DNA of 64,000 nucleotides from Nitrospirillum amazonense (GTDB taxonomy: Bacteria > Pseudomonadota > Alphaproteobacteria > Azospirillales > Azospirillaceae), in assembly GCF_007828035.1 (NCBI RefSeq), contig NZ_VITV01000011.1, positions 90,722 through 154,721 on the forward strand. The letters run 5' to 3'. The position numbers and the translations under genes are program-made. Positions within the stretch are counted from its first letter, which is position 1. Each line of letters opens with the position of its first letter. A model generated the notes under the pieces. The model was not told the DNA's origin, ran no database searches, and saw only the letters and a program-made list of their open reading frames with translations. Of this stretch, positions 39,430 to 47,973 are shown one piece after another.

Positions 39430-39485
39430 GGATCTTTTAGATAAGTAAATTCATTTTTAAGATCCCATGAGCGGCTTTAAGCCGC
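39430..39485 (-). promoter_or_regulatory. Inverted repeats in porin promoter region
   Basis: Within the A+T-rich stretch upstream of the porin gene, GGATCTT (39430-39436) and AAGATCC (39459-39465) form a wide dyad, and GCGGCTTTAAGCCGC (39471-39485) is a 15-base palindrome. They lie 105-160 bp before the porin start. The binding factors are unknown. Confidence 0.35.
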
Positions 39486-39546
39486 ATGTGCGAGAAATCA
39501 TTCAATGTAAAGCACGATATACTGCTATATTACTAGCTAAAGACCG

Positions 39547-39674
39547 CGCCCCGCCGCCGGGTTTTCTGGGGGATGCAACCGGCGGCGGGGCGGGCCGATA
39601 GGCCCTGGGTGGTTTTGCGGGGGCCACCCGGGCCGTACGACGGATCCCCAGACAGGCGGGACGGGGATCCGTCG
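39547..39674 (-). terminator. Three stacked hairpins after the Cys-motif genes
   Basis: Three strong stems follow one another: a perfect 14-base stem at 39547-39560/39579-39592, an 11- to 12-base stem with one bulge at 39601-39612/39624-39634, and a perfect 12-base stem (CGACGGATCCCC) at 39638-39649/39663-39674. They lie just beyond the stop of the 82-residue protein gene on the minus strand and probably terminate or stabilise that transcript. No T-run is evident. Together with 39430-39485 they account for most of the 374-bp gap before the porin gene. Confidence 0.5.
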
Positions 39675-39699
39675 ATGGCGGGCGAGGGCGGGAAGCGCC

Positions 39700-39948
39700 T
39701 TAGTTGATGGGCACCAGGGTCTGGGTCATGGCGGCGTCGAGATTGTCGACGCAGCGGGAATGTTCCCCCGTGCCAGGGGTAAAGCCGACCTCAGCACAGG
39801 CGCGGTTCTCTTGCGCCAGCCGCTGGGTGGCGAAGGAGGGGCCAGCGCAGGCGGCCAAGCTGCCGCCGATGCCGGCGACGAGGGTGACGGCGGCCAGGAT
39901 GGCGGCCCAATGGGCCTTGATCAGGCGGCGGCTGATGGCGATGGTCAT
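39700..39948 (-). CDS. Small exported Cys-motif protein (82 aa)
   Basis: The 82-residue product has a basic start, a hydrophobic helix (A-A-I-L-A-A-V-T-L-V-A-G-I-G-G) and a possible lipobox S-L-A-A-C, so it is probably a lipoprotein or membrane-anchored. After that comes one copy of the pattern C-A-E-V-G-F-T-P-G-T-G-E-H-S-R-C-V-D, two Cys 15 residues apart around G-F/L-T-P-x-T. The gene upstream encodes two similar elements. Its ATG is only three bases after that gene's stop, so they form an operon. Function unknown. Confidence 0.65.
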   Translation of the reverse strand: MTIAISRRLIKAHWAAILAAVTLVAGIGGSLAACAGPSFATQRLAQENRACAEVGFTPGTGEHSRCVDNLDAAMTQTLVPIN

Positions 39949-39951
39949 GGT

Positions 39952-40356
39952 TTAGTTCCCCCCGGCGATGTCGATCGGGTTTTGGGTGGAGTGATAGGCG
40001 GCGACATGGGTGGCGTTGCCCAGGACCTTGTCGCGATAGTTCAGCACGCACATGGCGTAGTCCGGCGTATCCGGGGTCAGGCCCTTCTGGCTGCACGCCG
40101 ACTGGCCGGCCAGATTGGCGGAAGCCTCCGCCCGGTTCGTGGCGGCTTCGGCCAGCGATCCGGTCAAGCTGTCCACGCAGGCGACATAGTCGGTGTTGGG
40201 TGCCGTCAGGCCCATGGTGTCGCGACAGACGCGCTTCACGGTGTCCAACTGAGTGGCGGGAACCGTCGCGGCATGGGCGCAAGCCGCCACCCCGGCCCAT
40301 ATCAGCAGGGCCAGACCGGCCTTCTGCACTTTGGCATTATTCAGTATACGCTGCAT
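39952..40356 (-). CDS. Small exported protein with two Cys-motif repeats
   Basis: The 134-residue product has a signal sequence (A-G-L-A-L-L-I-W-A-G-V-A-A-C-A-H-A-A) and two copies of a motif of the form C-x(4-5)-G-L-T-x-x-T-x-x-Y-x-x-C-V (C-R-D-T-M-G-L-T-A-P-N-T-D-Y-V-A-C-V and C-S-Q-K-G-L-T-P-D-T-P-D-Y-A-M-C-V). The small protein gene that follows has a third copy. Paired Cys suggest disulfides in the periplasm. GGAG precedes the ATG at 40356. No known family is claimed. Confidence 0.65.
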   Translation of the reverse strand: MQRILNNAKVQKAGLALLIWAGVAACAHAATVPATQLDTVKRVCRDTMGLTAPNTDYVACVDSLTGSLAEAATNRAEASANLAGQSACSQKGLTPDTPDYAMCVLNYRDKVLGNATHVAAYHSTQNPIDIAGGN

Positions 40357-40919
40357 CTTCCACTCCAACCGTCAAGTGAATGACTGATGGATCGAATGTT
40401 ATCGTCACGGACTCGCGTCACAACTAAAGCTTAGTTTATTTATTAAAACTGATTTTAGGTTTTCAATAATTGAGTCAACCAACTTACCAAACATGTCTTC
40501 AGTAAACTCACGCTGACAAGAACCATATTGGTCGCACCATATCGAAAGTTTTAAAAATCCTGCGGCAGATGCGCAGGGTTTTTTACAACTACATATCATG
40601 ATATATTGCGACATTAGGTCACATCCCAGACTTTCACGGGCTAATGCGTTATCACAGCGCTCGCATAGCCAAAATTATAATTTTTTTTAGAAATCATTCG
40701 TCCTTTTTAATTGGCGGCGTTAATCAAACGAGCCGAAAGTTCCGGCGGCAACGTCCCCGCCAGAGGACCGCCGTCGTCCGTTTCCCGCCCCAGCGGTATC
40801 GCCGCGTTCACCCTGTTTGGTGGTTGCCACCGGCACGCCCTTGGCGGATGGTCAGGCTTTCGCCTTGGACGCGCATGCGCCCAGGGTAGTGGCGTAACGG
40901 CTGACGGCGGAACCGGCGG
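40357..40919. other. Long divergent intergenic gap, A+T-rich centre
   Basis: This 563-bp gap separates the Cys-motif operon (minus) from the response regulator (plus). Its middle, about 40420-40710, is strikingly A+T-rich. A 69-residue minus-strand frame (40405-40614) is open but has no ribosome-binding site and contains a terminator-like hairpin, so it is not called. The right part from about 40710 is G+C-rich again and should contain the promoter of the two-component operon. A small RNA is possible here. Confidence 0.5.
40550..40584. terminator. Orphan terminator-like hairpin in divergent gap
   Basis: CCTGCG (40559-40564) pairs with CGCAGG (40572-40577) across a seven-base loop; an A-run precedes it and six T residues follow on the plus strand, with T-rich sequence on the other strand too. 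No annotated gene reads into it from either side, so it implies an unannotated transcript. Confidence 0.5.
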
Positions 40920-41645
40920 ATGGACATCGACACATTCGACGATCAGGGATGGTCCCCCGTGACTTCCAAAGCTCACATCCTGCTGATTGAGGATGATCGG
41001 GAAACCGCCGATGAAATCATCCGCGACCTGGCCGACCGCGGGTATATGATCAGCCACGCCGACAATGGCCGCGTGGGCCTGGAGCGGGCGTGCGAGGGCA
41101 AGTACGACCTGCTTATCCTGGATCGCATGCTGCCGGAGGTGGACGGCCTGTCCATCATCAGCCAGCTGCGGGCCGAGGACGTGCGGGTGCCCGTGCTGTT
41201 CCTGAGCGCGTTGAACGACGTGGATGAACGCGTGCGCGGGCTGAAAGCCGGCGGCGACGATTACCTGACCAAGCCCTTCGTGCTGTCGGAACTGTCCGCC
41301 CGGGTAGAAGCCTTGCTGCGGCGGCCGGCGGAGCCGCGCACCACCCGCTTGCGCGTGGGCCCGCTGGAGTTGGATCTGATCAGTCGCGAGGCCAACCGCG
41401 ACGGCCGTCCGGTGGAACTGCTGCCGCGCGAGTTCAAGCTGCTGGAGTACCTGATGCGCCACCCCGCCCAGGTCATCACCCGCGCCATGCTGCTGGAAGA
41501 CGTGTGGAACTACCGCTTCTCGCCCCAGACCAACTTGGTGGATGTCCATATCGGCAAGCTGCGGCGCAAGGTGGACGCACCCGGCGACTTCCCCATGATC
41601 TACAACATCCGCAACGTGGGCTTCGTTCTTCGTGAACCTCAGTGA
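40920..41645 (+). CDS. OmpR/PhoB-type response regulator
   Basis: The 241-residue protein has an N-terminal receiver domain (I-L-L-I-E-D-D acidic pocket, phospho-acceptor Asp68 in L-L-I-L-D-R-M-L-P, conserved Lys in Y-L-T-K-P-F) and a C-terminal winged helix of the OmpR type (R-E-F-K-L-L-E-Y-L-M-R-H-P, V-D-V-H-I-G-K-L-R-R-K-V). The cognate histidine kinase gene starts 18 bp downstream. A GTG at 40959 is a possible alternative start, but the ATG is kept as it is open and not excluded. Signal and targets are unknown. Confidence 0.92.
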   Translation: MDIDTFDDQGWSPVTSKAHILLIEDDRETADEIIRDLADRGYMISHADNGRVGLERACEGKYDLLILDRMLPEVDGLSIISQLRAEDVRVPVLFLSALNDVDERVRGLKAGGDDYLTKPFVLSELSARVEALLRRPAEPRTTRLRVGPLELDLISREANRDGRPVELLPREFKLLEYLMRHPAQVITRAMLLEDVWNYRFSPQTNLVDVHIGKLRRKVDAPGDFPMIYNIRNVGFVLREPQ

Positions 41646-41663
41646 CATCGGCGGTATTCTATT

Positions 41664-43196
41664 GTGACCGCTGAGATGCCGCCTTGCGCGCCCGCAAGTG
41701 CCGGGCGCCGCCATCCGGCAGCCTGGCTCACGCGCCTCACGACGCGGCCCGCCAGCCAGCGCGCCCCGGCAACACCTTCGCATGACCGTTGGTACGAGAT
41801 AGCCCGCACCACCAGTTTCCGGCTGGCCATTGTGTTCGCCTGCTTCTTCGCCGGGTCGTCCCTGCTGTTGTTCGCCTTCATCTACTGGCGGGCCACGGTG
41901 TTCGAGACCAACCGCATCGACGCCCTGATCACCGAGGACGCACGCACCCTGGCCAGCGAAGACCAGGACGCCATCCTGGCCCTGATCAACACCCACGTGA
42001 CAGGCGACTTCCACCGTGTGGGCTATGCCGCCCTGTTCGCGCCCAACGGCAGCCGCATCGCCGGCAACCTGGAAGGAGTACCGCCCGGCCTTCCCATCGA
42101 CGGCAAGGTCCACGTGGTGCGCGCTGCGCGCATCGACCTACCGGCCATGGGCGCCATCGACGTGCGCCTGACGGCGCGGCGCACCGCCAGCGGCAACGTC
42201 TTGGTCATCGGCCGCAACGGCCAATACATGGTCATCCTGCGCGAGGTGGTGGTGCACGCCCTGACCATGGGCGCCATCCCGGCCATGGGCTTGGCGCTGG
42301 CCGCCGGCATGTTCCTGGCCTGGCGCACCCAGCAGCGCCTGAAGGAGGTGCATCGCGCGGCGGAACGCATCATGGGCGGGGAGGTGCATGAGCGCCTGCC
42401 CATCGCCGGCATGAGCCCCCGGGATGAGCTGGACCGCCTGTCCCTGCTGTTCAACGGCATCCTGGATGAGACGGAGCGCCTGCTGGGCGAGATCAAGGCC
42501 ACGGGCGATGAGATCGCGCACGACCTGCGCACCCCCTTGACCCGCGTCCGCGCCCGCCTGGAGCGTACCCTGAAGGGCGACATGGGGCCGGAGGAGACGC
42601 GGGAGACGGTGGGCAAGGCCATCGGCGGCCTGGACCAGGCGCTGGCCATCATCACCGCCCTGCTGCGTATCCGCGAGCTGGAGAACAGCAAGCGCCAGCG
42701 CGGCTTCACCACCCTGGATCCGGCCGAGGTGATCCTGCTGATCGAGGAATTGTACCAGCCCATCGCCGAAACCAAGGACATCGCGTTCGCCATCGACATC
42801 ACGCCCGTGCCGCCGATGTTCGCCGACCGTGACCTGCTGATGGAGGCGGTGGGCAACCTGGTGGACAACGCCCTGAAGTTCACGCTCCCGGGCGGCCGGG
42901 TCACCCTGGCGCTGGGCCCGCGCGAGGGTGACGGCGCCACCGTCATCCGCGTGGCCGACAGCGGCCCCGGCATCGCGGCGCACGAGCGCGACCTGGTCTT
43001 CTCCCGCTTCTACCGCTCCGACCGCACCCGCCACCTGGAGGGCACCGGCCTGGGCCTGAGCCTGGTGGCCGCCATCGCGCGCCTGCACGGCATGGCACCC
43101 CGCGTCGGCGACAACAACCCGGGCTGCGTGGTGGAACTGGTGGCGGAAGGGACGTCGATCGTCAGGCCGCCGGCGGGGGGGATCGGAGGCGATTGA
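41664..43196 (+). CDS. Sensor histidine kinase of two-component system
   Basis: The 510-residue kinase has two membrane helices (L-A-I-V-F-A-C-F-F-A-G-S-S-L-L-L-F at about residue 55 and A-L-T-M-G-A-I-P-A-M-G-L-A-L-A-A-G-M at about 200) flanking a periplasmic sensor domain of some 120 residues. A HAMP linker, a HisKA domain with His286 in E-I-A-H-D-L-R-T-P-L, and a HATPase domain (N-L-V-D-N-A-L-K-F, D-S-G-P-G-I, G-T-G-L-G-L-S-L) follow. It is encoded right after its OmpR-type regulator. The start is uncertain: GTG at 41664 or ATG at 41676. The sensor domain matches nothing I can name. Confidence 0.92.
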   Translation: MTAEMPPCAPASAGRRHPAAWLTRLTTRPASQRAPATPSHDRWYEIARTTSFRLAIVFACFFAGSSLLLFAFIYWRATVFETNRIDALITEDARTLASEDQDAILALINTHVTGDFHRVGYAALFAPNGSRIAGNLEGVPPGLPIDGKVHVVRAARIDLPAMGAIDVRLTARRTASGNVLVIGRNGQYMVILREVVVHALTMGAIPAMGLALAAGMFLAWRTQQRLKEVHRAAERIMGGEVHERLPIAGMSPRDELDRLSLLFNGILDETERLLGEIKATGDEIAHDLRTPLTRVRARLERTLKGDMGPEETRETVGKAIGGLDQALAIITALLRIRELENSKRQRGFTTLDPAEVILLIEELYQPIAETKDIAFAIDITPVPPMFADRDLLMEAVGNLVDNALKFTLPGGRVTLALGPREGDGATVIRVADSGPGIAAHERDLVFSRFYRSDRTRHLEGTGLGLSLVAAIARLHGMAPRVGDNNPGCVVELVAEGTSIVRPPAGGIGGD

Positions 43197-43326
43197 ACAA
43201 GACTGCGATGAGAATGCCGAGCGCGGCGGACGGAGAGCCCAGGAACAGCGCAAGCGGCTCAGCCAAATCATCTTCTAGTGCGCATCACGTCCTGGTCGTC
43301 GATCTGATGGAGGTTTACGTCTTCCA

Positions 43327-43728
43327 TCACCCCACCAACGTCACGCCATCAGCGTGGGCCGCCCGCACCAGAGCGTCGTCCAACGTCGCCAAAGGCACAG
43401 CCAATCGCTGTGCCAGTTCCAGGTAGGCAGCGTCGTATGCCGTCAGCCGGTGCTGCCGGGCCAAGCGCATGACGATGGCGCTATCTGGTGAGTTGTCTAC
43501 CCGGATCGGAAGCTGAGCCAATAGCGCCAGAGCCCGCGCCGTCTGCATTTCATCCAGGCGCCGACGGCGCTCATTGACCAGCAACATGTTTCTGATCTCG
43601 AACCACCAGAGGCTTGGCACCACGGCCGGATCGGTGACCAGACGCTCAAACGCGATGATCGCGGCGTCACAGCCTTCGTCGGGCATAAGCCAACTGGCGG
43701 CTACCGAAACATCCACCACGAAAGGCAT
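43327..43728 (-). CDS. vapC: VapC-type PIN-domain ribonuclease toxin
   Basis: The 133-residue PIN-domain protein shows the acidic Mg-binding set: Asp6 (F-V-V-D-V-S), Glu44 (W-W-F-E-I-R-N), Asp99 (L-T-A-Y-D-A-A-Y) and Asp117 (A-T-L-D-D-A-L). VapC toxins cut tRNA or rRNA when released from antitoxin. Its ATG overlaps the antitoxin stop (TGATG), so the two are co-translated with the antitoxin first. The gene is convergent with the histidine kinase, 130 bp apart. Confidence 0.92.
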   Translation of the reverse strand: MPFVVDVSVAASWLMPDEGCDAAIIAFERLVTDPAVVPSLWWFEIRNMLLVNERRRRLDEMQTARALALLAQLPIRVDNSPDSAIVMRLARQHRLTAYDAAYLELAQRLAVPLATLDDALVRAAHADGVTLVG

Positions 43729-43973
43729 CAGTATTTATGCCCTTCGTGCCGGGCAGACAGGATCTCTTCCAGCGTCAGCTTGGGCATGGTTTGCCGGAAT
43801 TCCCGAATCAACGCCTGCGCGCGCCGTATCTCCGCCTCACGACCCTGGGATTCCGGCACGATACGAGCCACGGGGCGGCCATGACGGGTAATGATGATCG
43901 TCTCACCTCGTTCCACCTCATCCAGTAGCTGGGGCAGATGCGTCTTGGCATCGGATGATTGAACCTCACGCAT
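43728..43973 (-). CDS. Phd/YefM-family antitoxin of VapC
   Basis: The 81-residue protein begins M-R-E-V-Q-S-S-D-A-K-T-H-L-P-Q-L-L-D-E-V and has G-E-T-I-I-I-T-R-H-G-R-P-V-A-R-I-V, the Phd/YefM DNA-binding fold; the charged C-terminal tail (about residues 50-81) would neutralise the PIN toxin. Phd-type antitoxins are commonly paired with VapC. AAGGG lies nine bases before the ATG. Direct repeats just upstream are a likely autoregulatory operator. Confidence 0.9.
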   Translation of the reverse strand: MREVQSSDAKTHLPQLLDEVERGETIIITRHGRPVARIVPESQGREAEIRRAQALIREFRQTMPKLTLEEILSARHEGHKY

Positions 43974-43990
43974 GAGACTACCCTTAGCAA

Positions 43991-44011
43991 TTGGTCGATT
44001 TATTTGGTCGA
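43991..44011 (-). promoter_or_regulatory. Direct-repeat operator of the antitoxin-toxin operon
   Basis: TTGGTCGA occurs twice, at 43991-43998 and 44004-44011, starts 13 bases apart, 18-38 bp upstream of the antitoxin ATG. A minus-strand TATATT (-10-like) lies directly upstream. The position fits binding by the antitoxin/toxin complex. Confidence 0.5.
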
Positions 44012-44135
44012 AAATATACCGCCCTCTGATCCGGGTCAATCCAGGCCCCACATTCCTCTCCCCGGTTGCCAGTCCCTGAGCCAACGGGCAAGGTGACCGG
44101 CCTCAAGAAGACGAACGCAGGGACGCCGCGGGCCC

Positions 44136-44813
44136 ATGATCACCATCTTCCCCAATGTCCTGAGCCCCCAGGAAATCGGCCAATTGCTGGCGGGCCTGCG
44201 CGGCACGCCGTTCGCCGATGGCGCCGCCACAGCGGGGGAGCAGATCCGGCAGGTGAAGAAGAACCTGCAATTGCAGGCGGGCATGCCGGGCTATGACGGC
44301 GCCTTCCGCACGGTGGTGCGCGGCATCGAGCGGTACGAGGATTTCCGCCGCGCCCTGTTCCCCCTGTTCATGGCGCCACTGGCCTTCAACCGCTATGACG
44401 AGGGTATGGAGTACGGCGCCCACAACGACATGCCGGTGATCTTCACACCGGACCGTGGGGCGGTGCGGGCGGACATCTCTTTCACCCTGTTCCTGTGCGA
44501 TCCCGCGTCCTATGACGGCGGGGAACTGGTCGTCAACCAAGGCGGGCACGAACAGGCGTTCAAGCCGGCAGCGGGGTCGCTGGTCGCCTACCCGTCCGGC
44601 GCCATCCACCGCGTGGCCAAGGTGACGCGGGGCACCCGCATGGCCGCCGTGGGCTGGCTGCAAAGCATGATCCGCCGCCCGGAGCATCGGTCCATGCTGT
44701 ATGACCTGGGCCAGGCCCGCACCCATCTGCACAGCCTGGAAGGCAAGAGCGCGCAGTTCGACGCCCTGGCCCGCATCTACGCCAACCTGATGCGCGAATG
44801 GACGGAGCTATGA
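44136..44813 (+). CDS. PKHD-type Fe(II)/2-oxoglutarate dioxygenase
   Basis: The 225-residue protein is a PiuC/YbiX-like hydroxylase. The iron ligands are His96 and Asp98 (Y-G-A-H-N-D-M-P) and His158 (G-A-I-H-R-V), and Arg168 (G-T-R-M-A-A-V-G-W) should bind 2-oxoglutarate. Length and motif order match the PKHD-type family, often found near siderophore receptors, though none is here. The start gives the usual M-I-T-I-F-P-N-V-L-S. No strong ribosome-binding site. It converges on the DUF748 gene with 12 bp between them. Confidence 0.9.
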   Translation: MITIFPNVLSPQEIGQLLAGLRGTPFADGAATAGEQIRQVKKNLQLQAGMPGYDGAFRTVVRGIERYEDFRRALFPLFMAPLAFNRYDEGMEYGAHNDMPVIFTPDRGAVRADISFTLFLCDPASYDGGELVVNQGGHEQAFKPAAGSLVAYPSGAIHRVAKVTRGTRMAAVGWLQSMIRRPEHRSMLYDLGQARTHLHSLEGKSAQFDALARIYANLMREWTEL

Positions 44814-44825
44814 GGCGGTAACGGC

Positions 44826-47800
44826 CTAGTCGCCGGCGCTGGCCGCGTCCAGCTTCAGGGGAATCAATCCTTCCCTGTCCACCTTCGCCTGGACCTCGCC
44901 GCGCAGGCTGACCCGCTTGGGATCCAGGTTGGGCAGCCGCTGCTTCAAGGCGCCGGCCACCGCGGTCGCCCGGGCTTGCGCCAAGGCTTTCAAGGCTTGT
45001 TCCGCTAGCGGTTCGGTCTTGGCGACACGGTCGCGCAGGGCGCCGACATAGCCTGTTTCATCCAGCACGGGGGTCGGTGGGGTCTTGGCGCCGGGGGCCG
45101 CTGGGGGCGTATGGGTGAAGGAATCGCGCACCGGCGGCAGCTGGTCGGCGCCTAGGCGCTCGACGAACTGCGCCTCCAGGAACTGGCGCTGGCCTTCCAG
45201 GGTGTAGTGGTCGGCCAGGGCCTGAGCCATGCGGGCGTCCAGCGCGTCCATCTGCAACTGTGCCTTGTCCGCCTCCGGCGCCACGACGCCGGGCACCACC
45301 AGGGCCAATTGCGGCCGCGCGCCCAGCGCCTGGGCAAGATGGACAATCTTCTCCTGCTCCGGCGGGGAAAGGTCGGCCCGGCCGGGGGCGAAGTCGATAT
45401 GGTCCAGCTTGTCCGCGTCCGCCCCGTCGAACAGCGCGGCCAGGGCGCGGAAGGGGGCGGTGACCAGATTGGTCAGCAGGTCGGCGGCGGCGGCACGGAT
45501 GACGCTGCCGATGTCGAAACGCGGGTCGTTGATGTTGCCGCTGACCGGCAGGTCGACGTTGATCTTGCCCTCATCATCCTTCAGCAGGGCGATGGCGAGG
45601 TCCAAGGGCAGGTCCAGCGCGCCGGGCACATCCACCCGGTCGCCCAGCTTGATGTCGCGGATGACGACGCGGTTGGCGCCGTTCAGCGCCCCGCCCTTGA
45701 CCAGATAGTGCAGGTCGACGTCCAGACGCCCCCGGTCGATGCGCCGCCCGGCGAACTTCACCGTGTAAGGCGACAGGTCGGGGAATTCGACGTTGCGGAA
45801 CAGCATGTTGACGTTGGAATCGCGGCCGGGGTCGAAGGGCACCAGCCGGCCATCGACGGTCACCTGGCCGAAGTCGCCCACCTGGCCGCGCAAGGCCAGG
45901 CGCGAGGACGCCGTGGCGCTGGAACTGAGCGCCGCCACCTCCCCCTGCAGGTCGGTGATGTGGGCCGAGAAGGGCAGTGGCAGGGAGGCGTCGCCGTAAT
46001 CGGCCTTGCCGCCCGTGACCACCACCCGGCCCACGCTGACCGCCGGGGCCGGGGCTGAAGCTTGTGCCGCGGCCCCGGCGGCGGCCTTGGCCCGTGGCAC
46101 CATCAGATGGTTGAAGTTGGTGGTCTGGTTGGCCGCCACCTGCAGGCGCAGATAGGGCGCCGCCACGGTGACCTGGGAAACGCGCAGCTCATTAGCCACC
46201 TGGCTGTATTCAAAGCGGTCGATGCTCAGCCTATCCCAGGAGACGACCGGGATGCCGCCGCCCTGCTCCGCCACCGCCAGCGACCGCACCTCGCCCTTGC
46301 CGACCGCGGTGAGACCGCCGGGCGTCTTGCCCTCGGGCGGTGTGACGGTGATGTCACCCTCCGCCGACAGATGGCCATCGTTGATGTCCACCCGAGCGCT
46401 TTCGCGCACATAGGGCTGGGCAGCGGCGACCGGCAGGTCGGTCAGGGCGGCCGTGGCCTCAAGCCGCAGGGCCGGTAGCGCCGTGACCTTGCCGTGCGCC
46501 GTCACCTGGCCCCCGCCCGACAGCGCCGCCGTCAGGGTGAAGGGGAATGCGGCGTCCGCCTGGCTGGAGAGATTGTCCAGGGTGAGGTCGATGGGCGTCA
46601 GCTCCAGCCGCGCCGGCTCATGCAGCGCCTGATCCTCCACCGCCGCCTTGGCCTTGCGCACCTGGACCTTGCCCAGTGTGGCGGTCCATGGCGGCGCGTC
46701 GGCCCCCTTCGCTGCCGGCACGGCCGCTGGATCGGCATTCCCCACCAGCCAGGGCATGGGGCCGACGCGGCCGTCCGCCTGGCGCCGCAGGGCCACGGTC
46801 AAGCCGTCCAGGCTGAGGCTGTCGGCCCCGGCGGTGCGTTCAGGCCAAGCCAGGCGCCCGCCGGCCAGGCGCAGTTCCGGCAAGGTCAGGAAAGGCGCCG
46901 CCACCCCGACCTCATGCACCGCCAGGTCGCGCAACACCACACCCGCATGGGTGACCGCCAGGGCATAGGCACCGTCGGCGCGACGGCTGACCTGATAATC
47001 GAGATCGACCGCGAGGGTACCGGTGGGCACGGTGACCTTGAAAACGTCGCCGAAATAGCGGGCCGCCAGGGGAATGTAAGGCCCGCGCGCCGCCACATGG
47101 CCGGCGGAGACGATGGGGTTCAGGCCGGATGTGCCCGTCCATTCCAGGGTGGCGCCGCCCTCCAGCCCTACCTGCAGGTGCTGTTGCCCCTGGCGTTCCG
47201 GCAGGGTGCTGAGGTCGTTGAACTCCATGCTGACGGGGCCGACCTTGGTCTTGAACGGCGTGCCCGGGACTTGGTCGGTCACGTCGGCGGCCGCGTTGGT
47301 GATGGTCACGCGATGGATCAGCAGGCGCGGCAGGCCCAGGCTGGGCGCTTCGGCCTTGGCCTGGTCATCGCCGGAGGCGGCGGCCTGGATCAGGCGCCCG
47401 ATGTTGGTGTCGGTCTCGCCATAGCGCACCAGGGTGGCTTTCAGGCCATCCAGCTGGATGTCGTTGACGCCCCAGGCCCAGCGCAGCAGTCCGCCCAGCG
47501 CCAGGCGGACATACAGCCGGTCGAAACCCAGCAGAGGGGCGCCATCGGCCTCCGTCAGGCGGAAGCCGCGCAACTCCACACTGAGGGCGTAAGGGTTGAT
47601 GCGCACCTCGTCCAGGGTGGCAGGGCGTTGGAAGGCTTTCTGCGTCACGTCCACGATTTCCCGCCGCAGCACGGGCGGGGCGACGAAAAAGCCCACCAGC
47701 GTGTACAGCGCCAGAATGAGGACGGCCCAGAAGCGCTTGCGCCGCACGCTCCACCACAGGCGGGGCTCGCCCAGGCGCTGCCGGCGGATGCAAGCGCCGA

Positions 47801-47843
47801 GACGGTGGCGGAACGAGGACGGCGTGGGTGGCGGGATCGGCAT
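44826..47843 (-). CDS. DUF748 (AsmA-like) envelope protein
   Basis: The 1005-residue protein has one N-terminal membrane helix (F-W-A-V-L-I-L-A-L-Y-T-L-V-G-F-F-V, residues about 38-54) and a long periplasmic part of beta-strand repeats. Sequence such as V-E-L-R-G-F-R-L-T-E-A-D-G and D-I-Q-L-D-G-L-K-A-T-L-V-R fits DUF748, a branch of the AsmA/TamB-like proteins thought to form lipid-conducting grooves between membranes. Near residue 810-850, H-I-D-F-A-P-G-R-A-D-L-S and following helices look like a short OmpA-like segment. The C-terminal part has Ala/Pro-rich linkers. Role in envelope lipid transport is inferred from the superfamily. Confidence 0.82.
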   Translation of the reverse strand: MPIPPPTPSSFRHRLGACIRRQRLGEPRLWWSVRRKRFWAVLILALYTLVGFFVAPPVLRREIVDVTQKAFQRPATLDEVRINPYALSVELRGFRLTEADGAPLLGFDRLYVRLALGGLLRWAWGVNDIQLDGLKATLVRYGETDTNIGRLIQAAASGDDQAKAEAPSLGLPRLLIHRVTITNAAADVTDQVPGTPFKTKVGPVSMEFNDLSTLPERQGQQHLQVGLEGGATLEWTGTSGLNPIVSAGHVAARGPYIPLAARYFGDVFKVTVPTGTLAVDLDYQVSRRADGAYALAVTHAGVVLRDLAVHEVGVAAPFLTLPELRLAGGRLAWPERTAGADSLSLDGLTVALRRQADGRVGPMPWLVGNADPAAVPAAKGADAPPWTATLGKVQVRKAKAAVEDQALHEPARLELTPIDLTLDNLSSQADAAFPFTLTAALSGGGQVTAHGKVTALPALRLEATAALTDLPVAAAQPYVRESARVDINDGHLSAEGDITVTPPEGKTPGGLTAVGKGEVRSLAVAEQGGGIPVVSWDRLSIDRFEYSQVANELRVSQVTVAAPYLRLQVAANQTTNFNHLMVPRAKAAAGAAAQASAPAPAVSVGRVVVTGGKADYGDASLPLPFSAHITDLQGEVAALSSSATASSRLALRGQVGDFGQVTVDGRLVPFDPGRDSNVNMLFRNVEFPDLSPYTVKFAGRRIDRGRLDVDLHYLVKGGALNGANRVVIRDIKLGDRVDVPGALDLPLDLAIALLKDDEGKINVDLPVSGNINDPRFDIGSVIRAAAADLLTNLVTAPFRALAALFDGADADKLDHIDFAPGRADLSPPEQEKIVHLAQALGARPQLALVVPGVVAPEADKAQLQMDALDARMAQALADHYTLEGQRQFLEAQFVERLGADQLPPVRDSFTHTPPAAPGAKTPPTPVLDETGYVGALRDRVAKTEPLAEQALKALAQARATAVAGALKQRLPNLDPKRVSLRGEVQAKVDREGLIPLKLDAASAGD

Positions 47844-47907
47844 GGGATGGGGTCCTGCGGCGTGGACCCCATCCTATAATGGCAAAGCTGCAAGGGATAC
47901 GGGCTTG

Positions 47908-47935
47908 GTGTCGCCCGGATCTACCCGGACGACAC
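47908..47935 (-). terminator. Hairpin after GH74-like gene
   Basis: GTGTCGCCCGG (47908-47918) pairs with CCGGACGACAC (47925-47935) with one mismatch and a six-base loop, 38 bp past the minus-strand stop. No T-run follows, so it may be a transcript-stabilising stem rather than a full terminator. Confidence 0.45.
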
Positions 47936-47973
47936 TAACCCTTTGGGTCAGCTTATGTTTCCCAAGCCGTGCC

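Noticed and set aside
40405..40614. Open 69-residue minus-strand frame with several Cys
   Set aside because: No ribosome-binding site, no recognisable domain, and a terminator-like hairpin lies inside it. The A+T-rich region makes chance frames likely to look odd.
43160..43271. Short hydrophobic minus-strand frame opposite the end of the histidine kinase
   Set aside because: About 35 residues with only TTG as possible start and no clear ribosome-binding site; overlaps a real gene.
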